A DNA stretch of 64,000 nucleotides from Bacteroidota bacterium (GTDB taxonomy: Bacteria > Bacteroidota > Bacteroidia > NS11-12g > UBA955). The stretch lies in the NCBI GenBank assembly GCA_030682255.1, contig JAUXOK010000017.1, positions 62,001-126,000 of the forward strand, given 5' to 3'. Below the pieces are notes generated by a model. That model was not told the DNA's origin and searched no databases. It saw only the letters and a program-made list of their open reading frames with translations. The translations under genes were made by a program, and so were the position numbers. Shown here piece by piece: positions 9,778 to 16,954 of the stretch; position 1 is the first letter of the stretch; every line of letters starts with the position of its first letter.

Positions 9778-9785
9778 CAAAGGTA
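9778..9785 (-). promoter_or_regulatory. Predicted minus-strand -7 element (TACCTTTG) of proS
   Basis: On the plus strand this reads CAAAGGTA, an exact complement of TAnnTTTG, 39 nt upstream of the proS start codon. No -33 box is evident. Confidence 0.5.
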
Positions 9786-9826
9786 TTATACTTATGCATA
9801 AAAGTATTTAAAAAAATCAAATCGTT

Positions 9827-10798
9827 ATGAAACAAACATTCATTCCATTATTTTTCATTTTGATTCTTGCTTCATGTTCATCAGTTAGGCAAGCCACCAA
9901 TAAGGTTGGTCAAACAGATGATTTATATTTTACGGCTAGCGACACTCGGAAAGTAAACCGGGTAAGTCAGCAAGAATTAGAATCTCGCAAAAGCTTACAA
10001 GAACAATCTGTAAGGAATGAAAGCTATGCGGGTAGTTACACAAACTCTTATTCCAATAGATTCAGACATTTTGGAAACAATAGAAGCTTCTATTATCAAA
10101 CCAGACCCACAATAGTTCCTGTGGTTTCATACAATCCATTTATGGGTTGGAACACAAGTTTTGCCTATATGGACCCTAGGTTTATGGGAATGAATACATT
10201 TAATAGCCCATTTTCTCCTTTTTATGGTTGGAATATGCCTTTCAATGACCCTTTTTATGCTTCTGGTTGGGGTGGTTCATGGATGACTGGTTATTATCCT
10301 ACTTATATTCATAATCCTTTTATGTATAATGGATGTTTCCCTGGTATGTATGGTTACAATGACCCCTTTAGATTTAATGGTTTTTATGGCAATGGTTTCA
10401 ATTCTTATTATGGCCAAAACTTTAATAGAAACAACTGGGGTAGTAATAGGAACAATAACAACAATTCTCAACCAACCAATTATTCTCGCAGAACAGGTTC
10501 TTCAAATAACATGCCGGCTAGTAATGCCAACACACCAGCTCCACAAGGCTCGGCTCAACCTGCCGCTCCAAGTTCAGGTAATAGATGGTACAGTGGTTCA
10601 ACTTCGCCATCTAGTAGCGGTTCTTCTTCAAGTAGTAGTTCTAGTTCATCATCTGGAAGTTCATCTTCTGGAAGTTCATCAGGCAGATGGTACAGCGGTT
10701 CAACTTCGCCTTCCTCAGGAGGCAGTTCTAGTAGCGGAAGTTCATCTTCTGGAAGTAGTGGTTCATCAAGTGGAGGCGGAAGCACTAGAAGAAGATAA
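9827..10798 (+). CDS. Hypothetical lipoprotein with Asn/Tyr/Phe-rich middle and Ser/Gly-rich repeat tail
   Basis: A 323-residue protein with a lipoprotein signal (FFILILASCSS; Cys16). About residues 60-200 are rich in Asn, Gly, Phe, Tyr and Met, with recurring F-x-P-F/W-N patterns (YGWNMPFNDPFY, NPFMGWNTSF). The tail (about 245-320) is nearly all Ser and Gly, interrupted twice by RWYSGSTSPSS, and it ends in the basic STRRR. The tail is likely disordered. No catalytic family is recognised; a surface or outer-membrane-associated structural role is inferred from the signal and composition only. It lies 20 bp before an OmpP1/FadL-like gene on the same strand, suggesting co-transcription. The Ser-rich DNA also opens long shadow frames on both strands that are not genes. 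Confidence 0.75.
   Translation: MKQTFIPLFFILILASCSSVRQATNKVGQTDDLYFTASDTRKVNRVSQQELESRKSLQEQSVRNESYAGSYTNSYSNRFRHFGNNRSFYYQTRPTIVPVVSYNPFMGWNTSFAYMDPRFMGMNTFNSPFSPFYGWNMPFNDPFYASGWGGSWMTGYYPTYIHNPFMYNGCFPGMYGYNDPFRFNGFYGNGFNSYYGQNFNRNNWGSNRNNNNNSQPTNYSRRTGSSNNMPASNANTPAPQGSAQPAAPSSGNRWYSGSTSPSSSGSSSSSSSSSSSGSSSSGSSSGRWYSGSTSPSSGGSSSSGSSSSGSSGSSSGGGSTRRR
10581..10711 (+). repeat. Internal direct repeat in the Ser-rich lipoprotein gene
   Basis: A segment encoding RWYSGSTSPSS occurs at about 10582-10614 and again at about 10683-10715; 24 of the first 25 bases are identical (AGATGGTACAG, T/C, GGTTCAACTTCGCC). The intervening DNA consists of AGT/TCA/TCT serine triplets. Such tracts can expand or contract by slippage or recombination. 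Confidence 0.75.
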
Positions 10799-10818
10799 AT
10801 CAGATAACATTATCCTTT

Positions 10819-12369
10819 ATGATTAGAAAAATAGTTGTTTTTTCAAGTTTATTTTTTTCAAGTTTTTTATTTATAAATGCTCAAAATGAGTTAGACATCA
10901 TCAGATATTCTTTTCAAACCATTGGAAGTACAGCTCGGGCTTATGGCAGTGGAGGTGCATTTGGTGCAATTGGGGCTGATGTAAGCAGTGCAGCAATCAA
11001 TCCAGCTGGTATGGCAAGATTTAGAAGCAGTAGTTTTAATATGAGTACAAGTTTTTATAATTCAAAAAATACCGCCACTTATATTAACAGTAACTTACAA
11101 GAAAACAAATTCAATTTCAATATACCAAGTATTGGTTTTGTTATAAATAGTCCTGCAGAAGATTTTGAAAATAAAAATCCAGAAGGTTTTGTCAATTTCG
11201 TAGTCGGTTTTAATATGAACCGATTGAATAATTTTCATAAGAAAAGTATTTTTTCTGCTAACAACAATTCTAGTATTTCAGAAAATTGGGCTGAAAGAGC
11301 TACAAAAACAGATGATGTGCCTGATAATTTTTCAAGATACAGTTTAGAATATTTAGCGTTTCAATCTTGGATGATAGATGCAGATTCTAGTTCATTAACG
11401 CCTAGATATGTTTCAGCCTATGGCAACAATGCTATCAATGTGAATCAAAGGGGTTTAATTCAAACTAGAGGTGGTTTAAACGATTACAACTTTTCATTAG
11501 CTGCCAATTATAAACACTTGGTATTATTTGGTATTGCTTTAGGCGCTAAAAGTGTTAGATATATTGAAAATAATAATTTTACAGAAACTGACCTTAAATC
11601 TTCGAATATCAAAGATGTACGTTCGGTTACACTAGACCAATATCTTAAAACAAGTGGCTTAGGATTAAACGCAAAATTAGGGATTAATTTTTGTCCCACA
11701 GAAAAACTTAGATTAGGATATGCATACCATTCACCAACTGTTTTTAATCTCAAAGACTCATATAGTTATACCATTCAATCTCGTTTTGATATAGAGGCTC
11801 TTAATCCATTCGGTTTTTATAGACAAGGCAGAACAGTTGGTACAGAAGCAACTGTATATCAATACAAAATAACAACGCCAGCAAGGCATCTATTCAGTTT
11901 AGGTTTGGTTAATAAGGAACTAGGTTTTTTGTCGATGGATATTGAAACTGTTAATTACACTTCAGGTAGTTTGCAACCAAAAGACCCAACAGAAGAGCCA
12001 TTCTTAAATGAAAATTTAAATGTTAAAAACATACTCAATTCCAATGTCGTCAATTTAAGGTTTGGTGGCGAGTATGTCATGGAACAATATAGATTTAGAG
12101 CAGGATATGCCCGATATCCTAGCCCATATAAGGCCAATGCTGTTCCATTTATTAATAATTTAGTTAATAATATTTACACATTAGGTTTTGGAATTAAAAC
12201 TTCAAATTATTCTATTGATTTAGCATACGTAAATACAGGATATGCAGATTATACGGTTCCTTATACATTAGATAATTTAAAATCTACACAACAAAATCAA
12301 ACTATAACAAATAATGTAAGAGCGAGTAATGTAGTTATTTCTGTAAGTATAAAGCTAGGGGAGGATTAG
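10819..12369 (+). CDS. OmpP1/FadL/TodX-like outer-membrane transport protein
   Basis: A 516-residue protein with a signal peptide (MIRKIVVFSSLFFSSFLFINAQ). The mature start (SFQTIGSTARAYGSGGAFGAIGADVSSAAINPAGMARF) is the hallmark of the OMPP1/FadL family, in which an N-terminal plug is followed by a 14-stranded beta-barrel. The family takes up hydrophobic compounds across the outer membrane. The C-terminus shows alternating amphipathic strands (VNLRFGGEYVMEQYRFRAGYARYP, NIYTLGFGIKTSNYSIDLAYVNTGY) and ends in VVISVSIKL, a plausible final barrel strand. It follows the Ser-rich lipoprotein by 20 bp. The substrate cannot be deduced. Confidence 0.87.
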   Translation: MIRKIVVFSSLFFSSFLFINAQNELDIIRYSFQTIGSTARAYGSGGAFGAIGADVSSAAINPAGMARFRSSSFNMSTSFYNSKNTATYINSNLQENKFNFNIPSIGFVINSPAEDFENKNPEGFVNFVVGFNMNRLNNFHKKSIFSANNNSSISENWAERATKTDDVPDNFSRYSLEYLAFQSWMIDADSSSLTPRYVSAYGNNAINVNQRGLIQTRGGLNDYNFSLAANYKHLVLFGIALGAKSVRYIENNNFTETDLKSSNIKDVRSVTLDQYLKTSGLGLNAKLGINFCPTEKLRLGYAYHSPTVFNLKDSYSYTIQSRFDIEALNPFGFYRQGRTVGTEATVYQYKITTPARHLFSLGLVNKELGFLSMDIETVNYTSGSLQPKDPTEEPFLNENLNVKNILNSNVVNLRFGGEYVMEQYRFRAGYARYPSPYKANAVPFINNLVNNIYTLGFGIKTSNYSIDLAYVNTGYADYTVPYTLDNLKSTQQNQTITNNVRASNVVISVSIKLGED

Positions 12370-12410
12370 GTATTCAATAAAAGGGGCATTGTTTTTAACC
12401 TTTATATTTT

Positions 12411-12436
12411 AAAAAACCTCAACGAAGTAAGGTTTT
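12411..12436 (-). terminator. Minus-strand rho-independent terminator beyond the tRNA-derived copy
   Basis: Read on the minus strand: AAAACCT, a 10-nt loop, AGGTTTTTT. It lies just past the degenerate tRNA copy, so transcripts from the GIY-YIG gene or from tRNA-fMet readthrough would end here. It may also serve the OmpP1-like gene from the other side, where the U tract is poorer. Confidence 0.55.
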
Positions 12437-12441
12437 AAGTA

Positions 12442-12524
12442 TTGCGGGGACAGGACTGACTTTGTCGAGCTTCGCTTCGCTACGGTTCGAACCTGCGTCC
12501 GCCTATGGCGGATAAGAGCCCAAG
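12442..12524 (-). pseudogene. Degenerate copy of the tRNA-fMet 3' half carrying two insertions
   Basis: On the minus strand this reads as the fMet anticodon arm (TTGGGCTC), then CGCAGGTTCGA of the T arm, then GTCCTGTCCCCGCAA of the 3' acceptor, in the same order as in the intact gene at 12816-12887. Two segments interrupt it: a perfect hairpin TCCGCCTATGGCGGA (12498-12512) in place of part of the anticodon/variable region, and about 29 nt (near 12457-12486) inside the T loop. The 5' half of the tRNA is missing. It cannot fold into a functional tRNA. It lies 5 bp beyond the stop codon of the GIY-YIG gene. Confidence 0.8.
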
Positions 12525-12529
12525 ATAAA

Positions 12530-12772
12530 TTAATGAGGAAACTCGTTTATATAAGCTCTTCCAACTCCTGATTTTAACCACTTTTCATATTCCATTGCAT
12601 CAGTTTTATTTTCAAATTCTTTGGTGAATAGTATAACCCAAGGTCTATATTTAAAAGTGTAACCTTTGTTAGAAAGAACATTATGTGATTGAATTCTTGC
12701 ATCTAAGTTAGAAGTATAACCAGTATAGTGTCTATTGAAAGCTTTAGAATATAAAACGTAGACTGTAAACAT
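12530..12772 (-). CDS. Small GIY-YIG domain nuclease
   Basis: An 80-residue protein that is essentially one GIY-YIG catalytic domain of the UvrC-N/YhbQ (COG2827-like) type. Visible motifs are YVLYS in place of GIY, HYTGYT in place of YIG, the catalytic Arg in LDARIQSHN, and a Glu in EYEKWLKS, the likely metal ligand. These domains cut DNA with a single metal ion and occur in homing endonucleases, repair enzymes and small free-standing proteins. The gene is enclosed between intact tRNA-fMet (44 bp upstream) and a damaged copy of that tRNA's 3' half (5 bp downstream), an arrangement that suggests a tRNA-targeting mini-element. No DNA-binding domain is attached. Its biological role is unproven. 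Confidence 0.88.
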   Translation of the reverse strand: MFTVYVLYSKAFNRHYTGYTSNLDARIQSHNVLSNKGYTFKYRPWVILFTKEFENKTDAMEYEKWLKSGVGRAYINEFPH

Positions 12773-12786
12773 ATGTCAAAAATAAA

Positions 12787-12809
12787 AATCCTCACAATTT
12801 ATGAGGATT
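12787..12809 (-). terminator. Rho-independent terminator of tRNA-fMet
   Basis: Minus-strand stem AATCCTCA/TGAGGATT with a 6-nt loop, followed by TTTATTTTTG. It begins 7 nt beyond the tRNA 3' end and separates the tRNA transcript from the downstream GIY-YIG gene. Confidence 0.75.
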
Positions 12810-12815
12810 CGTTAG

Positions 12816-12887
<72 letters not shown>

Positions 12888-12900
12888 ATTTTTAGGACTG

Positions 12901-12908
12901 CAAAGATA
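12901..12908 (-). promoter_or_regulatory. Predicted -7 element (TATCTTTG) of tRNA-fMet
   Basis: Plus-strand CAAAGATA is the exact complement of TAnnTTTG, 13 nt upstream of the mature tRNA 5' end. No -33 box was recognised. Confidence 0.55.
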
Positions 12909-12966
12909 ATATATTTCTGAGAAATAAAAAACTAAATTTTAATTCAAGTAGCTTAAAATGCTTAAA

Positions 12967-14196
12967 CTAAGCCGCCTTCGTATCCAAATCAGCCAACTTA
13001 TTAACCACCATATCGGCTGTGATGATTACTTCCTTGTCATTTTTTGATGGCGCATCATACATCACATCGAGCATTAATTTTTCGCAAATGGTTCTTAATC
13101 CTCTTGCGCCTAGTTTAAACTCTACAGCTTTGCTAACAATTAATTCAATTGCCTTTTTATCGAAACTAAGTTTAATGCCATCAATTTCCATCAATTTGAT
13201 GTATTGTTTAATCAAAGCATTTTTAGGTTTCAACAAAATATTTTTGAGCGCTTCTCTATCCAAGGGTTGTAAAAATGTAATCATTGGCATTCTACCAATT
13301 ATTTCTGGAATTAATCCAAAAGCTCTTAAATCCGAAGGAGCAACTTGTTCTATCAATTCATGTGTTTGTGTTGCGTTTTGCGCACTGTTAAATCCAATGG
13401 CATTTGTGTTCAGTCTTTTAGCGATGATTTTATCTATGCCACTGAATGCGCCTCCGCAAATGAATAAAATATTTTTGGTGTCTATTTTAACAAATTTTTG
13501 GTCGGGGTGTTTTCTTCCTCCTTCTGGAGCAATATTAGCGATTGTGCCTTCCAATAATTTCAACAAACCTTGCTGAACACCTTCTCCACTCACATCTCTA
13601 CTAATAGATGGGTTGTCACCTTTTCTAGCTATTTTATCAATCTCATCAATGTAAACAATTCCTTTTTGAGTGGCTTCTAAATCATAATCACTGGCTTGGT
13701 ATAATCTAGATATAACACTTTCAACATCTTCTCCAACATAACCCGCTTCTGTTAATACAGTGGCATCGGCTATACAAAAAGGCACTTTAAGAATTCTTGC
13801 CAAAGTTTTCACCAAAAGTGTTTTACCGGTACCGGTTTCACCTACCATCAATACATTAGATTTTTCTATCTCTGTATCGTCTTGTTGATTGGCATCACTT
13901 AATCTTTTGTAATGGTTGTAAATAGAAACTGACAAAACTTTCTTTGCTTGTTCTTGTCCAATGACATATTCGTCCAAGTGTTTTTTAATTTCATGGGGTT
14001 TCAACAAGTTTAATTTAAAATCGCTATCAGCTTTTTTCTTTTTGGGGAATCCACCCATTTCCACTTCCACAATCTTAGAGGCTTGTTCAACACAGGCATC
14101 GCAAATATTGGCTTCAATGCCAGATATTAACATGGTGGTTTCGTCTTTTGGTTTACCACAAAAAGAACAAAATGTTGTGGACTTTTTAGCTGCCAT
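12967..14196 (-). CDS. clpX: ATP-dependent Clp protease ATP-binding subunit ClpX
   Basis: A 409-residue AAA+ unfoldase that recognises substrates and feeds them into ClpP. The N-terminal zinc-binding domain has its four cysteines (CSFCGK near 11-14 and CDACV near 32-35). Walker A is GETGTGKT, Walker B is VYIDEIDKI, and the pore-loop region, sensor and C-terminal small domain (FKLGARGLRTICEKLMLDVMYD) follow. The IGF-type ClpP-docking loop should lie in the segment NTNAIGFNSAQNA, where IGF is visible. It starts 3 bp after the clpP stop codon, so the two are translated from one message. Length and motifs are typical. Confidence 0.98.
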   Translation of the reverse strand: MAAKKSTTFCSFCGKPKDETTMLISGIEANICDACVEQASKIVEVEMGGFPKKKKADSDFKLNLLKPHEIKKHLDEYVIGQEQAKKVLSVSIYNHYKRLSDANQQDDTEIEKSNVLMVGETGTGKTLLVKTLARILKVPFCIADATVLTEAGYVGEDVESVISRLYQASDYDLEATQKGIVYIDEIDKIARKGDNPSISRDVSGEGVQQGLLKLLEGTIANIAPEGGRKHPDQKFVKIDTKNILFICGGAFSGIDKIIAKRLNTNAIGFNSAQNATQTHELIEQVAPSDLRAFGLIPEIIGRMPMITFLQPLDREALKNILLKPKNALIKQYIKLMEIDGIKLSFDKKAIELIVSKAVEFKLGARGLRTICEKLMLDVMYDAPSKNDKEVIITADMVVNKLADLDTKAA

Positions 14197-14199
14197 AAA

Positions 14200-14895
14200 T
14201 TATTTTTTTAGTTTGCTACTCAACAAGATTTCATCTACCATGCCATAAGCTTTGGCTTCTTCTGATGTCATCCAATAATCTCTATCGCTGTCTTTTTCAA
14301 CTTTTTCGTATGTCTGACCGCTATGATAAGCAATTATATCGTACAATTCTTTTTTCAATTTCGATATTTCTTTGTAGGTTATTTCAATTTCAGAAGCCTG
14401 ACCTTGAGCACCACCCAAAGGCTGATGTATCATCACTCTGCTATGTTTTAAAGCAGTTCTTTTACCATGAGCACCTGCGCACATTAATACAGCACCCATG
14501 CTGGCTGCCATACCTGTACAAATAGTGGCTATGTCGCTAGAAATATATTGCATGGTATCATAAATACCTAAACCAGCATAAACGCTTCCACCTGGGCTGT
14601 TGATATAAATTTGAATATCTCTGTTTGGGTTTGTGCTTTCTAAAAACAACAATTGTCCCATCACTATATTAGCAACTTCATCATTGATTCCTACACCTAG
14701 AAAAATAATTCTATCCATCATCAATCTAGAAAAAATGTCCATTGCAGCAATGTTCAATGGTCTTTCTTCAATGATATTAGGCGTTAAATTGGTGATTACA
14801 TGCGGTGTGGCACTGTTAATATAACGGTCTACAGTTAAGCTATTCAAACCTAAATGTTTGGTAGCGTATTTTTGAAATTCTTTTCCTTGATCCAT
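14200..14895 (-). CDS. clpP: ATP-dependent Clp protease proteolytic subunit ClpP
   Basis: A 231-residue serine peptidase of family S14, the tetradecameric degradation chamber of ClpXP. Ser132 (TGMAASMGA) and His157 (VMIHQPL) of the catalytic triad are visible, and the Asp lies in the DSDRDYWM segment. The long N-terminal extension (about 35-40 residues before the conserved core) is longer than in E. coli, as is common in Bacteroidota. It is followed at 3 bp by clpX. The usual upstream partner tig is on the same strand but is separated by an inserted, oppositely oriented subtilase gene. No -7 consensus was found directly upstream. Confidence 0.98.
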   Translation of the reverse strand: MDQGKEFQKYATKHLGLNSLTVDRYINSATPHVITNLTPNIIEERPLNIAAMDIFSRLMMDRIIFLGVGINDEVANIVMGQLLFLESTNPNRDIQIYINSPGGSVYAGLGIYDTMQYISSDIATICTGMAASMGAVLMCAGAHGKRTALKHSRVMIHQPLGGAQGQASEIEITYKEISKLKKELYDIIAYHSGQTYEKVEKDSDRDYWMTSEEAKAYGMVDEILLSSKLKK

Positions 14896-15338
14896 AATGT
14901 GTTATTAAACAACAATATTAATGCAAATTTTGTTTTATGCCAAACAACACATTAGATTTTTACGAAGTAAAAGTTTAGATATTAATCTGGCTTGTTCCAG
15001 TGATTACTTTAATTCAAAACTTGGAAAACTTTGAATTACATAATTTTATTTGTTTCTATATCAAAAAAAAATATCTTAGTTTTTATCAGTTAGAAGTAAT
15101 AATTGAATTTTAATCTATTATAATTAGTTAATAATAATATAGTTTCCCAAAAAAACCATTTTGAAATTTGTCTAAAAACTTTAAGGTGTAAGCCATAAAT
15201 TCAACTTTAAAAACAATTGTTGAATTTAATAAACAAAAAAATCATACCATAAATAGATTTAAATATTATTGATTTTTAAAAAAAAACTTTTGTTTTACAA
15301 AAAATTTAATAGTTTTGTAGGTATTATTTAAAAATAAG
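14896..15338. other. 443-bp divergent intergenic region between clpP and the subtilase gene
   Basis: No gene is seen. It is very AT-rich. Two perfect 9-bp inverted repeats could form hairpins: 15010-15018 with 15030-15038 (TAATTCAAA/TTTGAATTA) and 15197-15205 with 15219-15227 (AAATTCAAC/GTTGAATTT). They lack U tracts and could be regulatory sites or chance symmetry. The right end contains the subtilase promoter; a clpP promoter must lie at the left end but is not recognisable. Confidence 0.5.
15289..15317 (+). promoter_or_regulatory. Promoter of the subtilase gene (TTTG, 17 nt, TAGTTTTG)
   Basis: TTTG at 15289-15292 and an exact TAnnTTTG at 15310-15317, separated by 17 nt, within the spacing reported for Bacteroidota sigma-A promoters. 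The start codon is 21 nt further on. Confidence 0.7.
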
Positions 15339-16574
15339 ATGAAAAATAAAATAACAAACTCAGTTAAGCAGTTTACAGTATGTATTCTTTTTATATTCAC
15401 TTTTTATGCTTGTAACAAAGAAAAAACGTTAACCAACAACCCAATTTTAGTAAGTGAAAATATTGTTGGTTTTAGTCCTTCAATTCCAGTTCCGAATCAT
15501 TACATCATAGTTTTAAAAGATGACATCAAAGAACTTGAAATAAGCAAAAGAAGTAATAATCCAGAATTGTTTAAAGCAGCTGTCACAAATTTGTCAAACA
15601 CTATCATTGATTCATACGATAATTTAGCTAACATTGAACATGTGTATAGCAATTCTTTAGTTGGGTTTTCAGTTGAAATTGAAGACAACAAAATTGAATT
15701 GTTAAAAAAAGATCCAAGGGTTTTATATGTTGAACAAGATCAAATTATTTCATTAGACTTTGAATCATTGAATAAAGGTAAAAGCAAACCAACTACCGAA
15801 ACGCCTTCTCAAACTATACCCTATGGAATAACAAGAGTTAAAGGAAAAAACTATACAGGAGAAAATGTTTTATTCATTTTTGATACTGGTTTAGATTTAC
15901 TACATCCCGACTTAAACATAGATGTTACATTAGGTTATAATGCAACATCAGGTAGAGATGCCAAATCACTAAATGATGATAATGGTCATGGTACTCATGT
16001 TGCTGGAACAGCTGCTGCTATAAATAATAGCATTGGTGTAGTTGGAGTAGCTGCAGGTGCTAAAGTAGTACCAATAAAAGTTTTAGGAGCTAATGGTAGC
16101 GGCACAATTTCTGGTATTATTGCTGGTATAAATCATGTTGCAAACACTTTCAAAAATGGGGATGTTGCAAATATGAGTTTGGGAGGTGGCGTTTCACAAG
16201 CACTTGACGATGCCGTAAAAAATGCAGCAAATAAAGGTTTAAAATTTGCATTAGCAGCTGGAAATAGCGGAGCAGATGCAAACAATTCTTCACCTGCAAG
16301 AGTTAACCATTCTAATGTTTACACAATTTCTGCTATGAATAACTTGGATGTCTTTGCTTCTTGGTCAAATTATGGCAATCCACCAATTGATTATTGTCAA
16401 CCTGGTGTAAATATTTATTCTACTTACATTGGAGGAAGTTATAATACCTTGAGTGGAACATCAATGGCAGCACCACACTTTGCAGGAATTCTACTGCATA
16501 ATTCTTGGATAAATGATGGCAATGTTAGCAATGACAAAGATCTATCGCCTGATGTTATTGCAATTGTTAATTAG
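15339..16574 (+). CDS. Lipoprotein subtilisin-like serine protease (S8) with I9-type propeptide
   Basis: A 411-residue protein with a lipoprotein signal (lipobox FYAC, Cys25), so it should be membrane-anchored outside the cytoplasm. Residues about 52-135 resemble the inhibitor I9 propeptide (HYIIVLKDDI ... VLYVEQDQI). The S8 catalytic triad is complete: Asp182 (FDTGLDLLHPDL), His217 (NGHGTHVAGT) and Ser375 (SGTSMAAPHFAG), with the oxyanion Asn309 (AAGNSG). The protein ends soon after the catalytic Ser helix, without a C-terminal sorting domain. It sits on the opposite strand between tig and clpP, genes that are normally adjacent, which suggests later insertion. It has its own promoter. Confidence 0.95.
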   Translation: MKNKITNSVKQFTVCILFIFTFYACNKEKTLTNNPILVSENIVGFSPSIPVPNHYIIVLKDDIKELEISKRSNNPELFKAAVTNLSNTIIDSYDNLANIEHVYSNSLVGFSVEIEDNKIELLKKDPRVLYVEQDQIISLDFESLNKGKSKPTTETPSQTIPYGITRVKGKNYTGENVLFIFDTGLDLLHPDLNIDVTLGYNATSGRDAKSLNDDNGHGTHVAGTAAAINNSIGVVGVAAGAKVVPIKVLGANGSGTISGIIAGINHVANTFKNGDVANMSLGGGVSQALDDAVKNAANKGLKFALAAGNSGADANNSSPARVNHSNVYTISAMNNLDVFASWSNYGNPPIDYCQPGVNIYSTYIGGSYNTLSGTSMAAPHFAGILLHNSWINDGNVSNDKDLSPDVIAIVN

Positions 16575-16954
16575 ATTAAAGCCTTATTGTTGAACTGTCT
16601 AAGCCTAATGCCATGTTTAGGCTCCTAAATTTAAAATATAAATCTTGGTTTCCATGTCATCATTTTTATGGCATAAACCAAACATCTATCAAAAAATAGA
16701 TATTTTGGATTTAAACAAATTATACCACAGTGTTATGGATAAATTTACAAGTCAAATAGGTATAACAAATAAACAGGTAATAATGCGAAATAGTTGCTGA
16801 GCAATATTATTTGAATCAAGAAATCATCATTCTTCCATATCAAATTTAAGAGTCTTCGATATAAGTGAGAAAAAACCAATTATTTGTTTTTTAATCAAAA
16901 AAAAAGAGTTGTAAACATCTGCTTACAACTCTTTTCTAAGTTTTTTATAAACAA
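16575..16954. other. 380-bp convergent intergenic region
   Basis: Lies between the ends of the subtilase gene and tig. It contains a 7-bp inverted repeat (AGCCTAA 16602-16608 with TTAGGCT 16617-16623) without a U tract, a possible weak terminator for the subtilase, and the clear tig terminator at its right end. No coding potential is seen. Confidence 0.5.
16902..16935 (-). terminator. Rho-independent terminator of tig
   Basis: Minus-strand stem AAAAGAGTTGTAA/TTACAACTCTTTT with an 8-nt loop, followed on the minus strand by further Ts. It starts 20 bp beyond the tig stop codon. Confidence 0.88.

Noticed and set aside
10329-10826. A 165-codon plus-strand frame and a 76-codon minus-strand frame overlapping the Ser-rich lipoprotein gene
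   Set aside because: Both are by-products of the repetitive AGT/TCA/GGA triplets. The lipoprotein frame has a proper signal peptide and lipobox, while the others give Val/Leu/His- or Glu/Leu/Pro-rich nonsense without starts or promoters.
12442-12524. Second functional tRNA-fMet gene
   Set aside because: The 5' half is missing and two insertions disrupt the anticodon region and T loop, so a cloverleaf cannot form.
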